In this document: piece by piece, positions 16,620-25,155 of the stretch | How the letters are laid out: each line of letters starts with the position of its first letter | Position numbering within the stretch: position 1 is the first letter of the stretch | Assembly (NCBI GenBank): GCA_049472395.1 | Contig: JBLIRR010000013.1 | Location: 81,878 to 145,877, forward strand | Reading direction: 5' to 3' | Source: JBLIRR01 sp049472395 | Lineage (GTDB): Bacteria > SZUA-182 > DTGQ01 > JBLIRR01 | DNA: 64,000 nt | Position numbers and translations under genes: made by a program | Notes under the pieces: model-generated | The model's input: only the letters and a program-made list of their open reading frames with translations | Database searches by the model: none | What the model was told of the DNA's origin: nothing

Positions 16620-18114
16620 CATTTTTAATAAAAATTATTATAGATGTACATATTGCTGGCTGCCAATAGACAAACAAACCGCTGTAAGAATAAAAGGAGA
16701 ATGGTATTGTTCCCCCGAATGCTATAAAGAAAAAAAGAAATGTATCTTCAAGATCCACTATACGCATCTGTGGAAGACAGTAAAAAAAAAGATCAACAAT
16801 CCCTTCCCTCATTTTCTTCTTCCCATAACAGCTATTCTTATTATATTTTTAATCATATTTATGACAAAAGTCTCATCATTATATCCTGACAAGCCTCTCC
16901 CTGCTGACAATAAAATAGAGATACAGACGGAACTGGCTTCACAAGATTTGTATATCGATGTCCCGCTTGGATCTATAAATCATTTTGCATCAAGATTGCC
17001 CACAGTCTCCAATTATGAAAATTCGATGGAAGATTTGAATGTATTAGGGCAGGATGATGAGCTGAGGGATGTATCCGACATCATTGATGAAGAAGCCCCC
17101 TTGCAAGACGAAACGGTTGGGGAGACCATAAAGATTATGATAATTGATGAATATCCTAAATCCATTTTGAAGACGGTGGCAGTGAGCGGTCAGGCACCTG
17201 TAAACTCGGTGATTGCACTCTATCACAACGGGAAACTCCACAGCGCTACCACATGTCTTGAAGGGTCCTTTTTCTTTCCCAGGATAAATATGTTTCCTCA
17301 CCAAAATATGATTGAAGTGGAGGCGTTTAACGAAACTGGTGCTATAATCCCATCAAACCAAATCGAGGTCTTTGTTGATCCAAATCTTGCAATCCATGAA
17401 AGAGGAATTAACATAATTCGCGGCAATCTGAACAAAGAGCTCTTTGCGCTTACATTTGACGGAGGAGGAGGGGCAGATTTGACGGATGAAATTTTAGAGA
17501 CACTTGCAAAGTATGGTATCAAATCGACATTTTTCTTGACAGGAAGTTATATTGACAACTTTCCTGAATCTACAAAACAAATCGTAGCCAATGGCCATGA
17601 AATCGGAAACCATACGGATACTCACCCGCATCTTACCAGATTTAATAGTAAAAAGCGTTTTGTTACCCTTCCCTGGGTTACCAAGGATTTTGTTCAGGAT
17701 GAGTTAAAGAGCGTCGCTGAAAAATTCTATTCACTCACAGGTCATCAAATAGCCCCCTTCTGGAGAGCCCCTTACGGCGGCCATAATCTAGAGATACGAA
17801 AATGGGCTGAGGAAATCGGTTACACTCACATATCCTGGACATGTGCCAGGGTTCTTGCTGAAAGCCTTGATACGCTCGATTGGGTCTATGACCCGACCTC
17901 TTCCATTTACTATTCCGCTGAAGAGATCAGGGACAAAATTATCTCCTTTGGAAAGGAGCTCCCCACAGGGGCAAATGGGGGCATTTCTCTGATGCATCTT
18001 TCAACGGGTCGCCCCCCAGGGGACAGGATACATAAGCAACTGCCCCAAATTATAGAGGGCCTGCGCACACGCGGCTATATATTTGTCACTATTGGTGAGC
18101 TTCTTGATAATTAG
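16612..18114 (+). CDS. Membrane-anchored polysaccharide deacetylase (NodB family) with N-terminal zinc finger
   Basis: A 500-aa protein. Residues about 5-43 hold two Cys pairs (YRCTYC and CSPEC), a small zinc-finger or ribbon. One membrane segment follows (about 62-84), then an Ig-like domain (about 180-260) and a NodB deacetylase domain (about 270-498). Deacetylase motifs: LTFDGGGG (motif 1; the usual second Asp is Gly), HEIGNHTDTHPHL (metal-binding His pair), RAPYGG (motif 3) and ISLMHLST (motif 5). The family removes acetyl groups from peptidoglycan or polysaccharide amino sugars. The topology puts the zinc finger inside and the enzyme outside the cytoplasmic membrane. It is co-translated with the upstream coiled-coil protein and overlaps ispG tail to tail by 26 bases. 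Confidence 0.82.
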   Translation: MDNIFNKNYYRCTYCWLPIDKQTAVRIKGEWYCSPECYKEKKKCIFKIHYTHLWKTVKKKINNPFPHFLLPITAILIIFLIIFMTKVSSLYPDKPLPADNKIEIQTELASQDLYIDVPLGSINHFASRLPTVSNYENSMEDLNVLGQDDELRDVSDIIDEEAPLQDETVGETIKIMIIDEYPKSILKTVAVSGQAPVNSVIALYHNGKLHSATTCLEGSFFFPRINMFPHQNMIEVEAFNETGAIIPSNQIEVFVDPNLAIHERGINIIRGNLNKELFALTFDGGGGADLTDEILETLAKYGIKSTFFLTGSYIDNFPESTKQIVANGHEIGNHTDTHPHLTRFNSKKRFVTLPWVTKDFVQDELKSVAEKFYSLTGHQIAPFWRAPYGGHNLEIRKWAEEIGYTHISWTCARVLAESLDTLDWVYDPTSSIYYSAEEIRDKIISFGKELPTGANGGISLMHLSTGRPPGDRIHKQLPQIIEGLRTRGYIFVTIGELLDN

Positions 18115-19150
18115 CGTATATCTGCTCTAGAAATCCTTCAATTATCTTCTCTTCAGAGCCTTGTATCTTTTTTATAAAAGTGCCTTTTACAAAAATTATG
18201 CCGCATCCCTCCCCGAGGGCCAATCCAATATCTGCATCTTGCGCCTCTCCCGGACCATTTACTTCACAACCCATCACTGCTATCTTGATCGGGGCCTTTA
18301 TATGAGCTGTTCTCTTTTCAATTTCGTCAGCGATATATGCAAGGTCTCCATGCGTTCGGCCACATGTCGGGCAGCTTATAAGCTCCCTGCCCTTTTTTCT
18401 TGCCCCACATGCTTTTAGGATTTCGAAAGCAACCGGTATCTCTTGAACAGGATCACCGCTCAATGAAACACGAATTGTGTCCCCTATCCCTTCCATAATT
18501 AAGGTCCCTATTCCAATGGCCGATTTAATAGACCCTGAAAACTTGCTTCCCGCTTCGGTAACACCCAGATGAAGGGGATAATCGAACTGTCGGCTAAATT
18601 CCTTGTTTGCTTCATACATTATCGTCACATCTGATGCCTTAAGAGAGACCACAATGTGCTCGAACTTCGCTTTTTCCAAAATCATGATATGCTTCTTGGC
18701 TGACTCCACAAGCGCCTTGCTACTTCTGCCAAATCGTCGTGCGATGTCTTTGTCAATCGAACCAAGGTTCACTCCTATACGAATGGGGATTCCTTTTTCT
18801 TTACATTTGGACACAACCGCTGAAACCGCTTCATAGGAACCGATATTACCCGGATTAATCCTTAGTTTATCAACATGATCCGCAGATTCAAGTGCAAGGC
18901 GATAATCAAAATGTATATCAGCTATAAGCGGTATCTGAATATGCTCTCGAATGTAAGAAAGAGCGCGAGCAGCCTCAAAAGAGGGAACAGCTACCCGTAC
19001 CATTTCACATCCAACGCTTTGAAGCCTTTTAATCTGGCTCACAGTGTCATCAATATTCTCTGTGCGAGTATTCGTCATTGATTGGACAATGACGGGACTG
19101 TCTCCCCCGATGCTTACATTTCCAATAGTAAAAACCCTGCTCTTTCTCAT
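18089..19150 (-). CDS. ispG: 4-hydroxy-3-methylbut-2-en-1-yl diphosphate synthase
   Basis: A 353-aa protein, normal bacterial length. IspG converts 2-C-methyl-D-erythritol 2,4-cyclodiphosphate to HMBPP in the MEP isoprenoid pathway with a [4Fe-4S] cluster. The N-terminus has PVIVQSMTNT and the C-terminus has the cluster ligands in SCPTCGR and MGCEVNGPGEA. All expected Cys and the cluster Glu are present. It is the last gene of the wecB-ispDF-ispE-ispG operon; its start overlaps the ispE stop by one base. The 3' end overlaps the convergent deacetylase gene by 26 bases. Confidence 0.96.
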   Translation of the reverse strand: MRKSRVFTIGNVSIGGDSPVIVQSMTNTRTENIDDTVSQIKRLQSVGCEMVRVAVPSFEAARALSYIREHIQIPLIADIHFDYRLALESADHVDKLRINPGNIGSYEAVSAVVSKCKEKGIPIRIGVNLGSIDKDIARRFGRSSKALVESAKKHIMILEKAKFEHIVVSLKASDVTIMYEANKEFSRQFDYPLHLGVTEAGSKFSGSIKSAIGIGTLIMEGIGDTIRVSLSGDPVQEIPVAFEILKACGARKKGRELISCPTCGRTHGDLAYIADEIEKRTAHIKAPIKIAVMGCEVNGPGEAQDADIGLALGEGCGIIFVKGTFIKKIQGSEEKIIEGFLEQIYANYQEAHQ

Positions 19151-20004
19151 TAAATAGTGACTCCCACATAGGTTTGATATCCCTTGCCGCCCATCTTCTC
19201 TGCCATATCAAGGGCGCTATCAGGTCCCTTTGCAATGCCGAATATGGCTGACCCGCTTCCTGAGAGAAGAGCACCCTCGCATCCCATATGACATAACCGT
19301 TGTTTAATGGATGAAAGTTGGGGATAGCAGGGAAAAAGAACCTTTTCAAACCTATTATACAAGGCCGGCCCAATTGTCTCTGCTCGATAGTCTTTTTGCA
19401 GTATACCTTTTAATCTGTGTATCTGTGTTGATTTTCCAAAAAGCATAGTCTTGTCAAATGTCTGAAAGGCCTCTTTCGTAGAAATGCCAAAGCCAGGATA
19501 AATAATAACCAGGGAAAGTCCTGATGCGTGTGAAATTGTGTCAGGTGCTTCAGATGTCTCTCTATCGCTGCATATACCCTGAAAAAAGAAAAAGGGCACA
19601 TCCATCCCCACACGTCTGCCAATATCAACTTTCTCATCAAGGCTGAGCCCGAGCGCCCAGATATCATCGAAAAGGCCAATAACACAGGCAGCGTCTGAAG
19701 ATCCCCCTGCAAGGCCTGCCATTACCGGGATGTGTTTCTTAATATGGATGGTGAGATTGTCATTTATATGATAGAGATTTTTCATTAATTGTGCGGCTCT
19801 TAAGGCTGTATTTTCAGGTCCTTCTGGGACGAGAAGATTATCACAGATTACCTTCATCTCATCTGATACTGTCATACTGATACTATCACACAAACTTATT
19901 TTTTGTTTGATAATGTCCATCTGGTGGTAGCCATCATCTGTCCGACTTATCACATCTAGCCCAAGAGTAATCCTGGCATAGGCCTTTGCCTCATATATTC
20001 TCAT
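19150..20004 (-). CDS. ispE: 4-diphosphocytidyl-2-C-methyl-D-erythritol kinase
   Basis: A 284-aa GHMP kinase that phosphorylates CDP-ME in the MEP pathway. The ATP-binding glycine motif PVMAGLAGGSSDAA is intact and the catalytic Asp is present in GMDVPFF. The N-terminal substrate motif normally reads AKINL; here it is ARITL, so the usual catalytic-site Lys is Arg and the Asn is Thr. The following DGYH is kept. It lies between ispDF and ispG in the same operon. Confidence 0.93.
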   Translation of the reverse strand: MRIYEAKAYARITLGLDVISRTDDGYHQMDIIKQKISLCDSISMTVSDEMKVICDNLLVPEGPENTALRAAQLMKNLYHINDNLTIHIKKHIPVMAGLAGGSSDAACVIGLFDDIWALGLSLDEKVDIGRRVGMDVPFFFFQGICSDRETSEAPDTISHASGLSLVIIYPGFGISTKEAFQTFDKTMLFGKSTQIHRLKGILQKDYRAETIGPALYNRFEKVLFPCYPQLSSIKQRLCHMGCEGALLSGSGSAIFGIAKGPDSALDMAEKMGGKGYQTYVGVTI

Positions 20005-20016
20005 CAGTAAATAATC

Positions 20017-21189
20017 TCAACAAGAAACAAGACTTACTATGCAGGAGCATTTTATCCCCCTTCCCTTTCCAAATGCATCCAGCTCTTCACCAGATGTGGC
20101 ACATATGCCGATCTGTTCTTTCTGAAGGGAAAACAACTCACACAATCGCTTTTTCATCCTCTCAACAAACGGCTCGATTCTCGGTTTCTTAGCCTCAATC
20201 ATAATGCCGACATTTTGTATACGATATCCTTTCTTTGTCATCTCAGATGCGATAAAAGATAGGTAGTGGGCACTATCCTTTATCCCCTCGGAAAGACACA
20301 TTGAATCAGCATATAAACCGATTGATCCAAGACCAAGGCCTTGAGATACCGCATTAAAGATTGCATGAAACACCACGTCCCCATCGGAATTTGCTCGCAG
20401 GCCTGGACAGTCCGGCACTTTTTGCCCCCCCAGAATAAGCTCCTTATCCTCAGTATCAAAGCAATGACTATCAACCCCGAAACCAACCCTTACCTCGTAG
20501 TTTCTCTTCATCGTCTCCCCTAAAATTTTCTTTGCCAAGGAAATATCATCCTTGGTAGTAATTTTAATATTACTATAGTCACCTGTAATCATTTTAATTT
20601 TAATAGAAGCATCAGCCTTCTCAACCATTACTGCATCATCAACCGCATCATATATATTATTTTCTTTTGCCCATGTATGGGCTTTGCATAGTAGGTCATA
20701 GCGAAAAACCTGGGGCGTCTGGATACTCCACAGACGTGTTCGATCCAATGTTTTCCTCACAAATGCCTCGCTGTCTCCCTCTTTAATTGTATTTTTCTCC
20801 GGCACAGCTACCACGCAGGCGCCATAGTGCAGAGCCCCCTTTATGGAGCGGGTAATAACCTCTTGTCTTACAAAAGGCCGGGCACCATCATGCACAAGGA
20901 GAATATCATAGCCAGATGCTGCAAGAACCCCATTGTAGCTTGATTCCTGACGAGTGGCCCCGCCTGGTACAATTTTAATGACTTTCTTAAAATCAGAGGT
21001 AATTCTCCTCACCTCATCTATTTCTTTCTCATTGGCAACCACAATAATCGAATCTATGCAGGAGGAGTTTTCAAAAATATCGAGAGTATGGGAGAGAATG
21101 GGCTCATCAAGCTCTATGAAGATTTTATTCACGCCCATCTTCATGCGCTCACCCTGACCAGCAGCAAGTATTACAGCACACACTTTCAT
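20017..21189 (-). CDS. ispDF: Bifunctional IspD-IspF fusion with altered IspF active site
   Basis: A 390-aa fusion. Residues 1 to about 225 are IspD (MEP cytidylyltransferase): LAAGQGERM, the nucleotide-binding Lys in NKIF, and DGARPFV are all present. Residues from about 230 are IspF (MECDP synthase). Its zinc ligands survive (VDSH and the His of VVFHA). Other residues that are nearly invariant differ: the His of HSDGD is Asn (ANSDGD), the Asp of HAxxDA is Asn, and the DIG loop with its FPD is SIGLYAD. IspDF fusions are known in alpha-, epsilon- and some delta-type bacteria. The IspD half should be active; the IspF half is uncertain. Confidence 0.9.
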   Translation of the reverse strand: MKVCAVILAAGQGERMKMGVNKIFIELDEPILSHTLDIFENSSCIDSIIVVANEKEIDEVRRITSDFKKVIKIVPGGATRQESSYNGVLAASGYDILLVHDGARPFVRQEVITRSIKGALHYGACVVAVPEKNTIKEGDSEAFVRKTLDRTRLWSIQTPQVFRYDLLCKAHTWAKENNIYDAVDDAVMVEKADASIKIKMITGDYSNIKITTKDDISLAKKILGETMKRNYEVRVGFGVDSHCFDTEDKELILGGQKVPDCPGLRANSDGDVVFHAIFNAVSQGLGLGSIGLYADSMCLSEGIKDSAHYLSFIASEMTKKGYRIQNVGIMIEAKKPRIEPFVERMKKRLCELFSLQKEQIGICATSGEELDAFGKGRGIKCSCIVSLVSC

Positions 21190-21198
21190 GGTATGTTA

Positions 21199-22293
21199 CT
21201 ATGTATAATTGAAATAGGATGACAGTACGGCGACAATTCTTCCTGCAGCCTGTCCATCCCATAGTTTAGGTTTTGATCCTTTTTTTATTGTGCCATTTAG
21301 GATATTCATACTCTCTTTTATTATCTTCTCAGGATCAATCCCTACCAGTATATTTGTCCCTTGTGTAATAGTTATGGGGCGCTCTGTATTTTCCCGTAAT
21401 GTAAGGCAGGGGACATCTAAAATAGTGGTCTCTTCCTGAATACCACCAGAATCCGTGAGCGCAAAACATGCTTCTGCAATCAATTTTAAAAAATCCAAAT
21501 AACCGAGGGGAGAAATAAACGATATTTTCGAAGATATAGAGATATTATTATCGTGTATCATCTTTGCAGTTCTCGGATGGCATGGGAAAATCAGGGGCAC
21601 ATTCTCTGAGACTTTCTCTAAGGCTCCAAAGATATTCTTTAAATGCCGCGGATTATCGACATTGGATGGTCTATGCATAGTAAGTACTGCATAATCCTGT
21701 GCTTTAATCTGAAGCGTCTCATGGATCCTTGAATGTTCCTTAGCGCGCTGCAAATGCTGCACAAGAGTATCGATCATAACATTGCCCACGAAATGCATCT
21801 TTCTCTCATCAATACCTTCACGCATGAGATTTGATAGTGCATCTTCACAGGTCACAAAAAGGATGTCTGAAATGGCATCCGTGAGTATCCGGTTAATCTC
21901 CTCGGGCATACTTCGATCAAAGCTCCTAAGGCCTGCTTCAACATGCGCTGTTTTAATGCCAAGCTTGCAGGCTACAAGAGTGCATGCGATCGTTGAATTT
22001 ACATCTCCTACCACCATTATCAAATCAGGCTTATGCGTAAGGCATGCTTCTTCAAACCTCATCATAATTTTAGCAGTCTGGACTGCATGGGAACCTGAGC
22101 CTACCTCAAGATCAACATCAGGTCGAGGTATAGCAAGATCATCAAAGAAAATCCGCGACATCTCTCTGTCATAATGCTGGCCGGTATGAATTACCAAACT
22201 TGTGAGGTGTTTCACCTTTCGTAACTCTCTTATTATTGGTGCAATCTTCATAAAATTCGGTCGTGCACCTGCAACCAAAAATAACCTTTTCAT
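21199..22293 (-). CDS. wecB: UDP-N-acetylglucosamine 2-epimerase (non-hydrolysing)
   Basis: A 364-aa enzyme that interconverts UDP-GlcNAc and UDP-ManNAc for surface polysaccharide synthesis. Family motifs present: GARPNFMKIAP, TGQHYDREM, HVEAGLRSFD, MPEEINR and LTDSGGIQEE. The ATG at 22293 was chosen because GGAGG precedes it by 5 bases and the family normally begins MKxLxVxGxRPxFMK; an earlier in-frame ATG at 22311 adds non-homologous residues. It is first in the operon with the MEP genes, behind a good promoter. Confidence 0.95.
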   Translation of the reverse strand: MKRLFLVAGARPNFMKIAPIIRELRKVKHLTSLVIHTGQHYDREMSRIFFDDLAIPRPDVDLEVGSGSHAVQTAKIMMRFEEACLTHKPDLIMVVGDVNSTIACTLVACKLGIKTAHVEAGLRSFDRSMPEEINRILTDAISDILFVTCEDALSNLMREGIDERKMHFVGNVMIDTLVQHLQRAKEHSRIHETLQIKAQDYAVLTMHRPSNVDNPRHLKNIFGALEKVSENVPLIFPCHPRTAKMIHDNNISISSKISFISPLGYLDFLKLIAEACFALTDSGGIQEETTILDVPCLTLRENTERPITITQGTNILVGIDPEKIIKESMNILNGTIKKGSKPKLWDGQAAGRIVAVLSSYFNYT

Positions 22294-22359
22294 ACGAGCC
22301 TCCAAAACCATGCCCCCCAAGCCTTCAACAGTTGTTGTGTAAAATGAAATAATGTATCA

Positions 22360-22388
22360 TTTATAGCATGAACTGTTACTAATTTCAA
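22360..22388 (-). promoter_or_regulatory. Sigma-70 promoter for wecB-ispDF-ispE-ispG
   Basis: On the minus strand: TTGAAA, 17-base spacer, TATAAA. Expected start is about 60 bases before the wecB ATG. Confidence 0.6.
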
Positions 22389-22570
22389 CTATTTCAACCT
22401 GTGTAATCAGGGCAATCTCATGAAAGATTTCATCTTAGGCAATTAACTATACTCAGCAAGACATAATTTGGGCTTTTGTAACCTGTGTATCCTGTTATCC
22501 TGTCAAATATTTTTTTAGAAAATATCTAAAATTCTCACTGAAAAATCCTTCATGCGATTGCCCTGATCAG

Positions 22571-22599
22571 TTGCACAATATCAGAGTCTATGCTATAAA
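22571..22599 (+). promoter_or_regulatory. Sigma-70 promoter for cmoA
   Basis: TTGCAC (22571-22576), 17-base spacer, TATAAA (22594-22599), about 24 bases before the ATG at 22623. Confidence 0.6.
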
Positions 22600-22622
22600 C
22601 AAAGTGTTAATAAAGAAACACG

Positions 22623-23360
22623 ATGGAGATTATGCGGGATACATTATTTAATAAAGTTTTGCCAGAGGACTATCACTTCCAATTTGATAATGAGGTGGCG
22701 CGTGTTTTTGACGACATGCTCAAACGATCTATCCCCTATTATCAGGAAATTCAAAGGATAACCGTGGAACTTGCCAAGTATTACTATCAAGAATCCTCAG
22801 TGATTTATGATATCGGGTGCTCAACCGGAAACACACTTATCAGACTTGCACATGCCTTCCGACATAATAAAATTCATATCATTGGTATTGATTCTTCAGG
22901 TTCTATGATAGCGCAGGCACGGGAAAAACTCGCACACCGACATTCTATGCCAATGATTGAACTGCTCGAAAAAGACTGTGTGGAAATGGAATTTAAAAGA
23001 TCAAGTGTTGTTATTATGCTTTTTACCCTTCAATTTATTCCACCATGCCTCAGGGAAAAGCTTCTTTCAAAGATTTACTCCACTTTGCACACAGATGGGA
23101 TATTTATCTTAAGTGAAAAAATTATCAGTTCCTCCCAGGACCTTAACATACTCTATTCGAAGTTGTACCAGGATTTTAAAAGAAAAAATGACTATTCTGA
23201 ATTGGAAATCAAGCAAAAAAGTTTGACATTACAAAATGTATTAATCCCTTATACTGTGGAACAGAATAGTGCGTTACTCAAAAATGCCGGATTTAAAAAA
23301 AGTGACATATTCTTTAAATGGAATAATTTTATATCCTTTTGTGCAATGAAAACAGGGTAA
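22623..23360 (+). CDS. cmoA: CmoA-type methyltransferase (carboxy-SAM synthase homologue)
   Basis: A 245-aa class I methyltransferase. It aligns along its length with E. coli CmoA, which makes carboxy-SAM for wobble-uridine (cmo5U34) tRNA modification: RDTLF at the start, VFDDMLKRSIP, SAM-binding YDIGCSTGN, FTLQFIPP, LSEKI and DFKRKNDYSELEI. In E. coli the segment after YSELEI reads SQKRS, whose Arg199 holds the carboxylate of carboxy-SAM; here it reads KQKSL, so that Arg is Ser. It could therefore be an ordinary SAM-dependent enzyme. cmoB is not in the window. Start could also be the ATG at 22632. Confidence 0.85.
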   Translation: MEIMRDTLFNKVLPEDYHFQFDNEVARVFDDMLKRSIPYYQEIQRITVELAKYYYQESSVIYDIGCSTGNTLIRLAHAFRHNKIHIIGIDSSGSMIAQAREKLAHRHSMPMIELLEKDCVEMEFKRSSVVIMLFTLQFIPPCLREKLLSKIYSTLHTDGIFILSEKIISSSQDLNILYSKLYQDFKRKNDYSELEIKQKSLTLQNVLIPYTVEQNSALLKNAGFKKSDIFFKWNNFISFCAMKTG

Positions 23361-23661
23361 GCACAGAGAACGCCTTTTTCTCTTTTCACTTTTTTTGTTC
23401 TATCCTTTTCCCCCTCTTTCATAAAAACTGCCTGTTTCACCGCTGCCGCCTCACCCTGCACCAAAATATAAGGGCACAATTGCATCAAAATGCGACGCTG
23501 CGGGGTGAAATCATGCGCACTAAAAATAAAAAAAGATAATCTTTTCAAAGTATTAGAGGGAAAAGGCTATATCAGGCATTTAAATTGCTAAAAGGGATAA
23601 TCAAGATTTATGGTTAAAGAGTTTTTGGTTATGGAGAGATATACAAAGGAGATGTGCCACT
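23361..23661 (+). other. Leader region before the flagellar cluster
   Basis: The segment contains T-rich tracts, an imperfect inverted repeat with TTTCACC near 23430 and GGGTGAAA near 23503, and the sigma-54 type promoter at 23574. No gene is supported. Confidence 0.5.
23574..23589 (+). promoter_or_regulatory. Probable sigma-54 (-24/-12) promoter for the flagellar cluster
   Basis: AGGCAT (23574-23579), TTAAA, then TTGCT (23585-23589); GG and GC are ten bases apart. Start expected near 23600, about 60 bases before fliL. The context ATCAGGCATTT...TTGC..AA is shared with the promoter at 1166. Confidence 0.6.
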
Positions 23662-24150
23662 ATGTGTGCAAAAGATAAAGGAGGATTTCTACTGAATAAA
23701 AAAATTCTATTCATTCTCTTCCCTGCGCTTCTTCTGATGATTGCGGGGGGAGTATTCGGTTTTATAAAATTTTCACCAAGTAAAAACACGAATGTAAACA
23801 AAGATAAGACTGCACAAAAGGAAAACACTAAAAAAGACAGGCAGAAGATCTATCCCATTATCGAGATGAAACCCTTTATCGTGAATCTCGCCGGGGGAAC
23901 AGGATCGCGATATTTAAAGCTCGATTTGAGACTTGAGATCGATAAAGAAAAAACAGAGGAAGAAATAGCACTGAGAGACCCTATGATAAGGGATAGCATA
24001 TTAATTCTTCTCTCAAGCCAAACATTTTCCGATATCAGTTCTGCCAAAGGCAAAATGACACTTCGAAAAGAGATTACTAAAAGAATTAATGGAATATTAA
24101 CAAAAGGTCAGGTACTGCAAACATATTTTGCAGAATTTGTGGTCCAATAA
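23662..24150 (+). CDS. fliL: Flagellar basal-body protein FliL
   Basis: A 162-aa single-pass inner-membrane protein (membrane segment about 14-36) with a periplasmic FliL domain that sits near the stator and MS ring. Seen: IEMKPFIVNL, then YLKLDLRLEID, IRDSILILLSS and a terminal FAEFVVQ, all typical. The start follows AAAGGAG. A second AAAGGAGG lies inside the gene before an in-frame CTG, so an alternative start is possible. First gene of the cluster; fliM follows after 3 bases. Confidence 0.93.
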   Translation: MCAKDKGGFLLNKKILFILFPALLLMIAGGVFGFIKFSPSKNTNVNKDKTAQKENTKKDRQKIYPIIEMKPFIVNLAGGTGSRYLKLDLRLEIDKEKTEEEIALRDPMIRDSILILLSSQTFSDISSAKGKMTLRKEITKRINGILTKGQVLQTYFAEFVVQ

Positions 24151-24153
24151 CAT

Positions 24154-25134
24154 ATGAGTAATATTCTTACCAAAGATGAAATTGGTGCCCTTACCGGCGC
24201 TGTATCTGAAGGAAAAATTGAAACCTTCACCGAAGAGCCGAGAGCGGCCAGTAAGGAAATAATTTATATTGATCTTACGAATCATAAAACATTACCCTCA
24301 AAGCTCCCAGGTTTGGATATTTGTAATACAAGGTTTCTCAGGAAGTACAGGGCTACACTTTCAACAAACCTCAGAAAAGTGGTCGAGATCGAGAGTATCG
24401 CGGTGAATCACCATAATTTTGCTGAATTCTCAAAAGCCATATCAGGACCAGCATGGGTCCATAGTTTTCAAATGAAACCATTATCTGGAAATGCTCTTCT
24501 TATAATGGATTCAGCTCTTGCGACTCACTTTATAGAATTTATGTGCGGAGGAAAAGGGATAGAGGTCGAATATGAAAATCGTGAAGAATTTGGTCAGATT
24601 GAACAGTATCTTTTGCGCGATGTTGTAGAACGGATGTTCAGAGATTTGGAAGAAGTATGGTCAAGCATTATTCCAATTCAAATAGAAGCTCTTGATATTG
24701 AATTTGATCCACGTTTCATTACCAGCATCTCAATGGATGAAATGCTTGTGTGTTCATATTTTTCAGTCAATATTGAAGAAACAAAAGGTATTCTCTCAAT
24801 TGCCATCCCCTATACGGTCCTTGAACCAATAAAGCAGAAATTGATCCTCACTCTTTCACATGATACGGAGAAATCGGATACTCGATGGTTTCCAATAATC
24901 AAAGCCACATTAAATGAGGTTGAGGCAGATATACAAGTAGTACTCGGAGAAAAAACGGTTACTGCGGAGGAATTATTAAAATTAAAGGTTGGCGATGTTT
25001 TACAACTCAACAGATTCGCCGGGGATTCGCTCAATATAATGGTTGAGGGAGTGAGAAAGTTTAAGGGATTGCCCGGACAGTACAAGGGCAATAAGGCAAC
25101 TCAAATTACTGAGATACTGTATAAAGATGAGTAG
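24154..25134 (+). CDS. fliM: Flagellar switch protein FliM
   Basis: A 326-aa C-ring protein controlling motor direction. The N-terminal LTKDEIGAL is a variant of the CheY-P-binding peptide. A CheC-like middle domain follows (about 45-230), then a C-terminal SpoA domain (about 250-320, LKVGDVLQLNRFAGDSLNI) that pairs with FliN. Length is normal. Its partner fliN is next in the cluster; fliG, the torque partner, is not in the window. Confidence 0.95.
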   Translation: MSNILTKDEIGALTGAVSEGKIETFTEEPRAASKEIIYIDLTNHKTLPSKLPGLDICNTRFLRKYRATLSTNLRKVVEIESIAVNHHNFAEFSKAISGPAWVHSFQMKPLSGNALLIMDSALATHFIEFMCGGKGIEVEYENREEFGQIEQYLLRDVVERMFRDLEEVWSSIIPIQIEALDIEFDPRFITSISMDEMLVCSYFSVNIEETKGILSIAIPYTVLEPIKQKLILTLSHDTEKSDTRWFPIIKATLNEVEADIQVVLGEKTVTAEELLKLKVGDVLQLNRFAGDSLNIMVEGVRKFKGLPGQYKGNKATQITEILYKDE

Positions 25135-25155
25135 ATAAAAGGAGACAATAACAAA

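Larger units (their letters stand above)
22294..22622. other. Intergenic region between divergent wecB and cmoA
   Basis: It holds back-to-back promoters (minus at 22360-22388, plus at 22571-22599). The remaining middle part has near-repeated words (CCTGTGTAAT / CCTGTGTATC) but no gene, terminator or structured RNA that I can see. Confidence 0.5.

Noticed and set aside
23460..23490. GGGCACAATTGCATC as a sigma-54 promoter before fliL
   Set aside because: The GG and GC doublets are too close; the site at 23574 has correct spacing.
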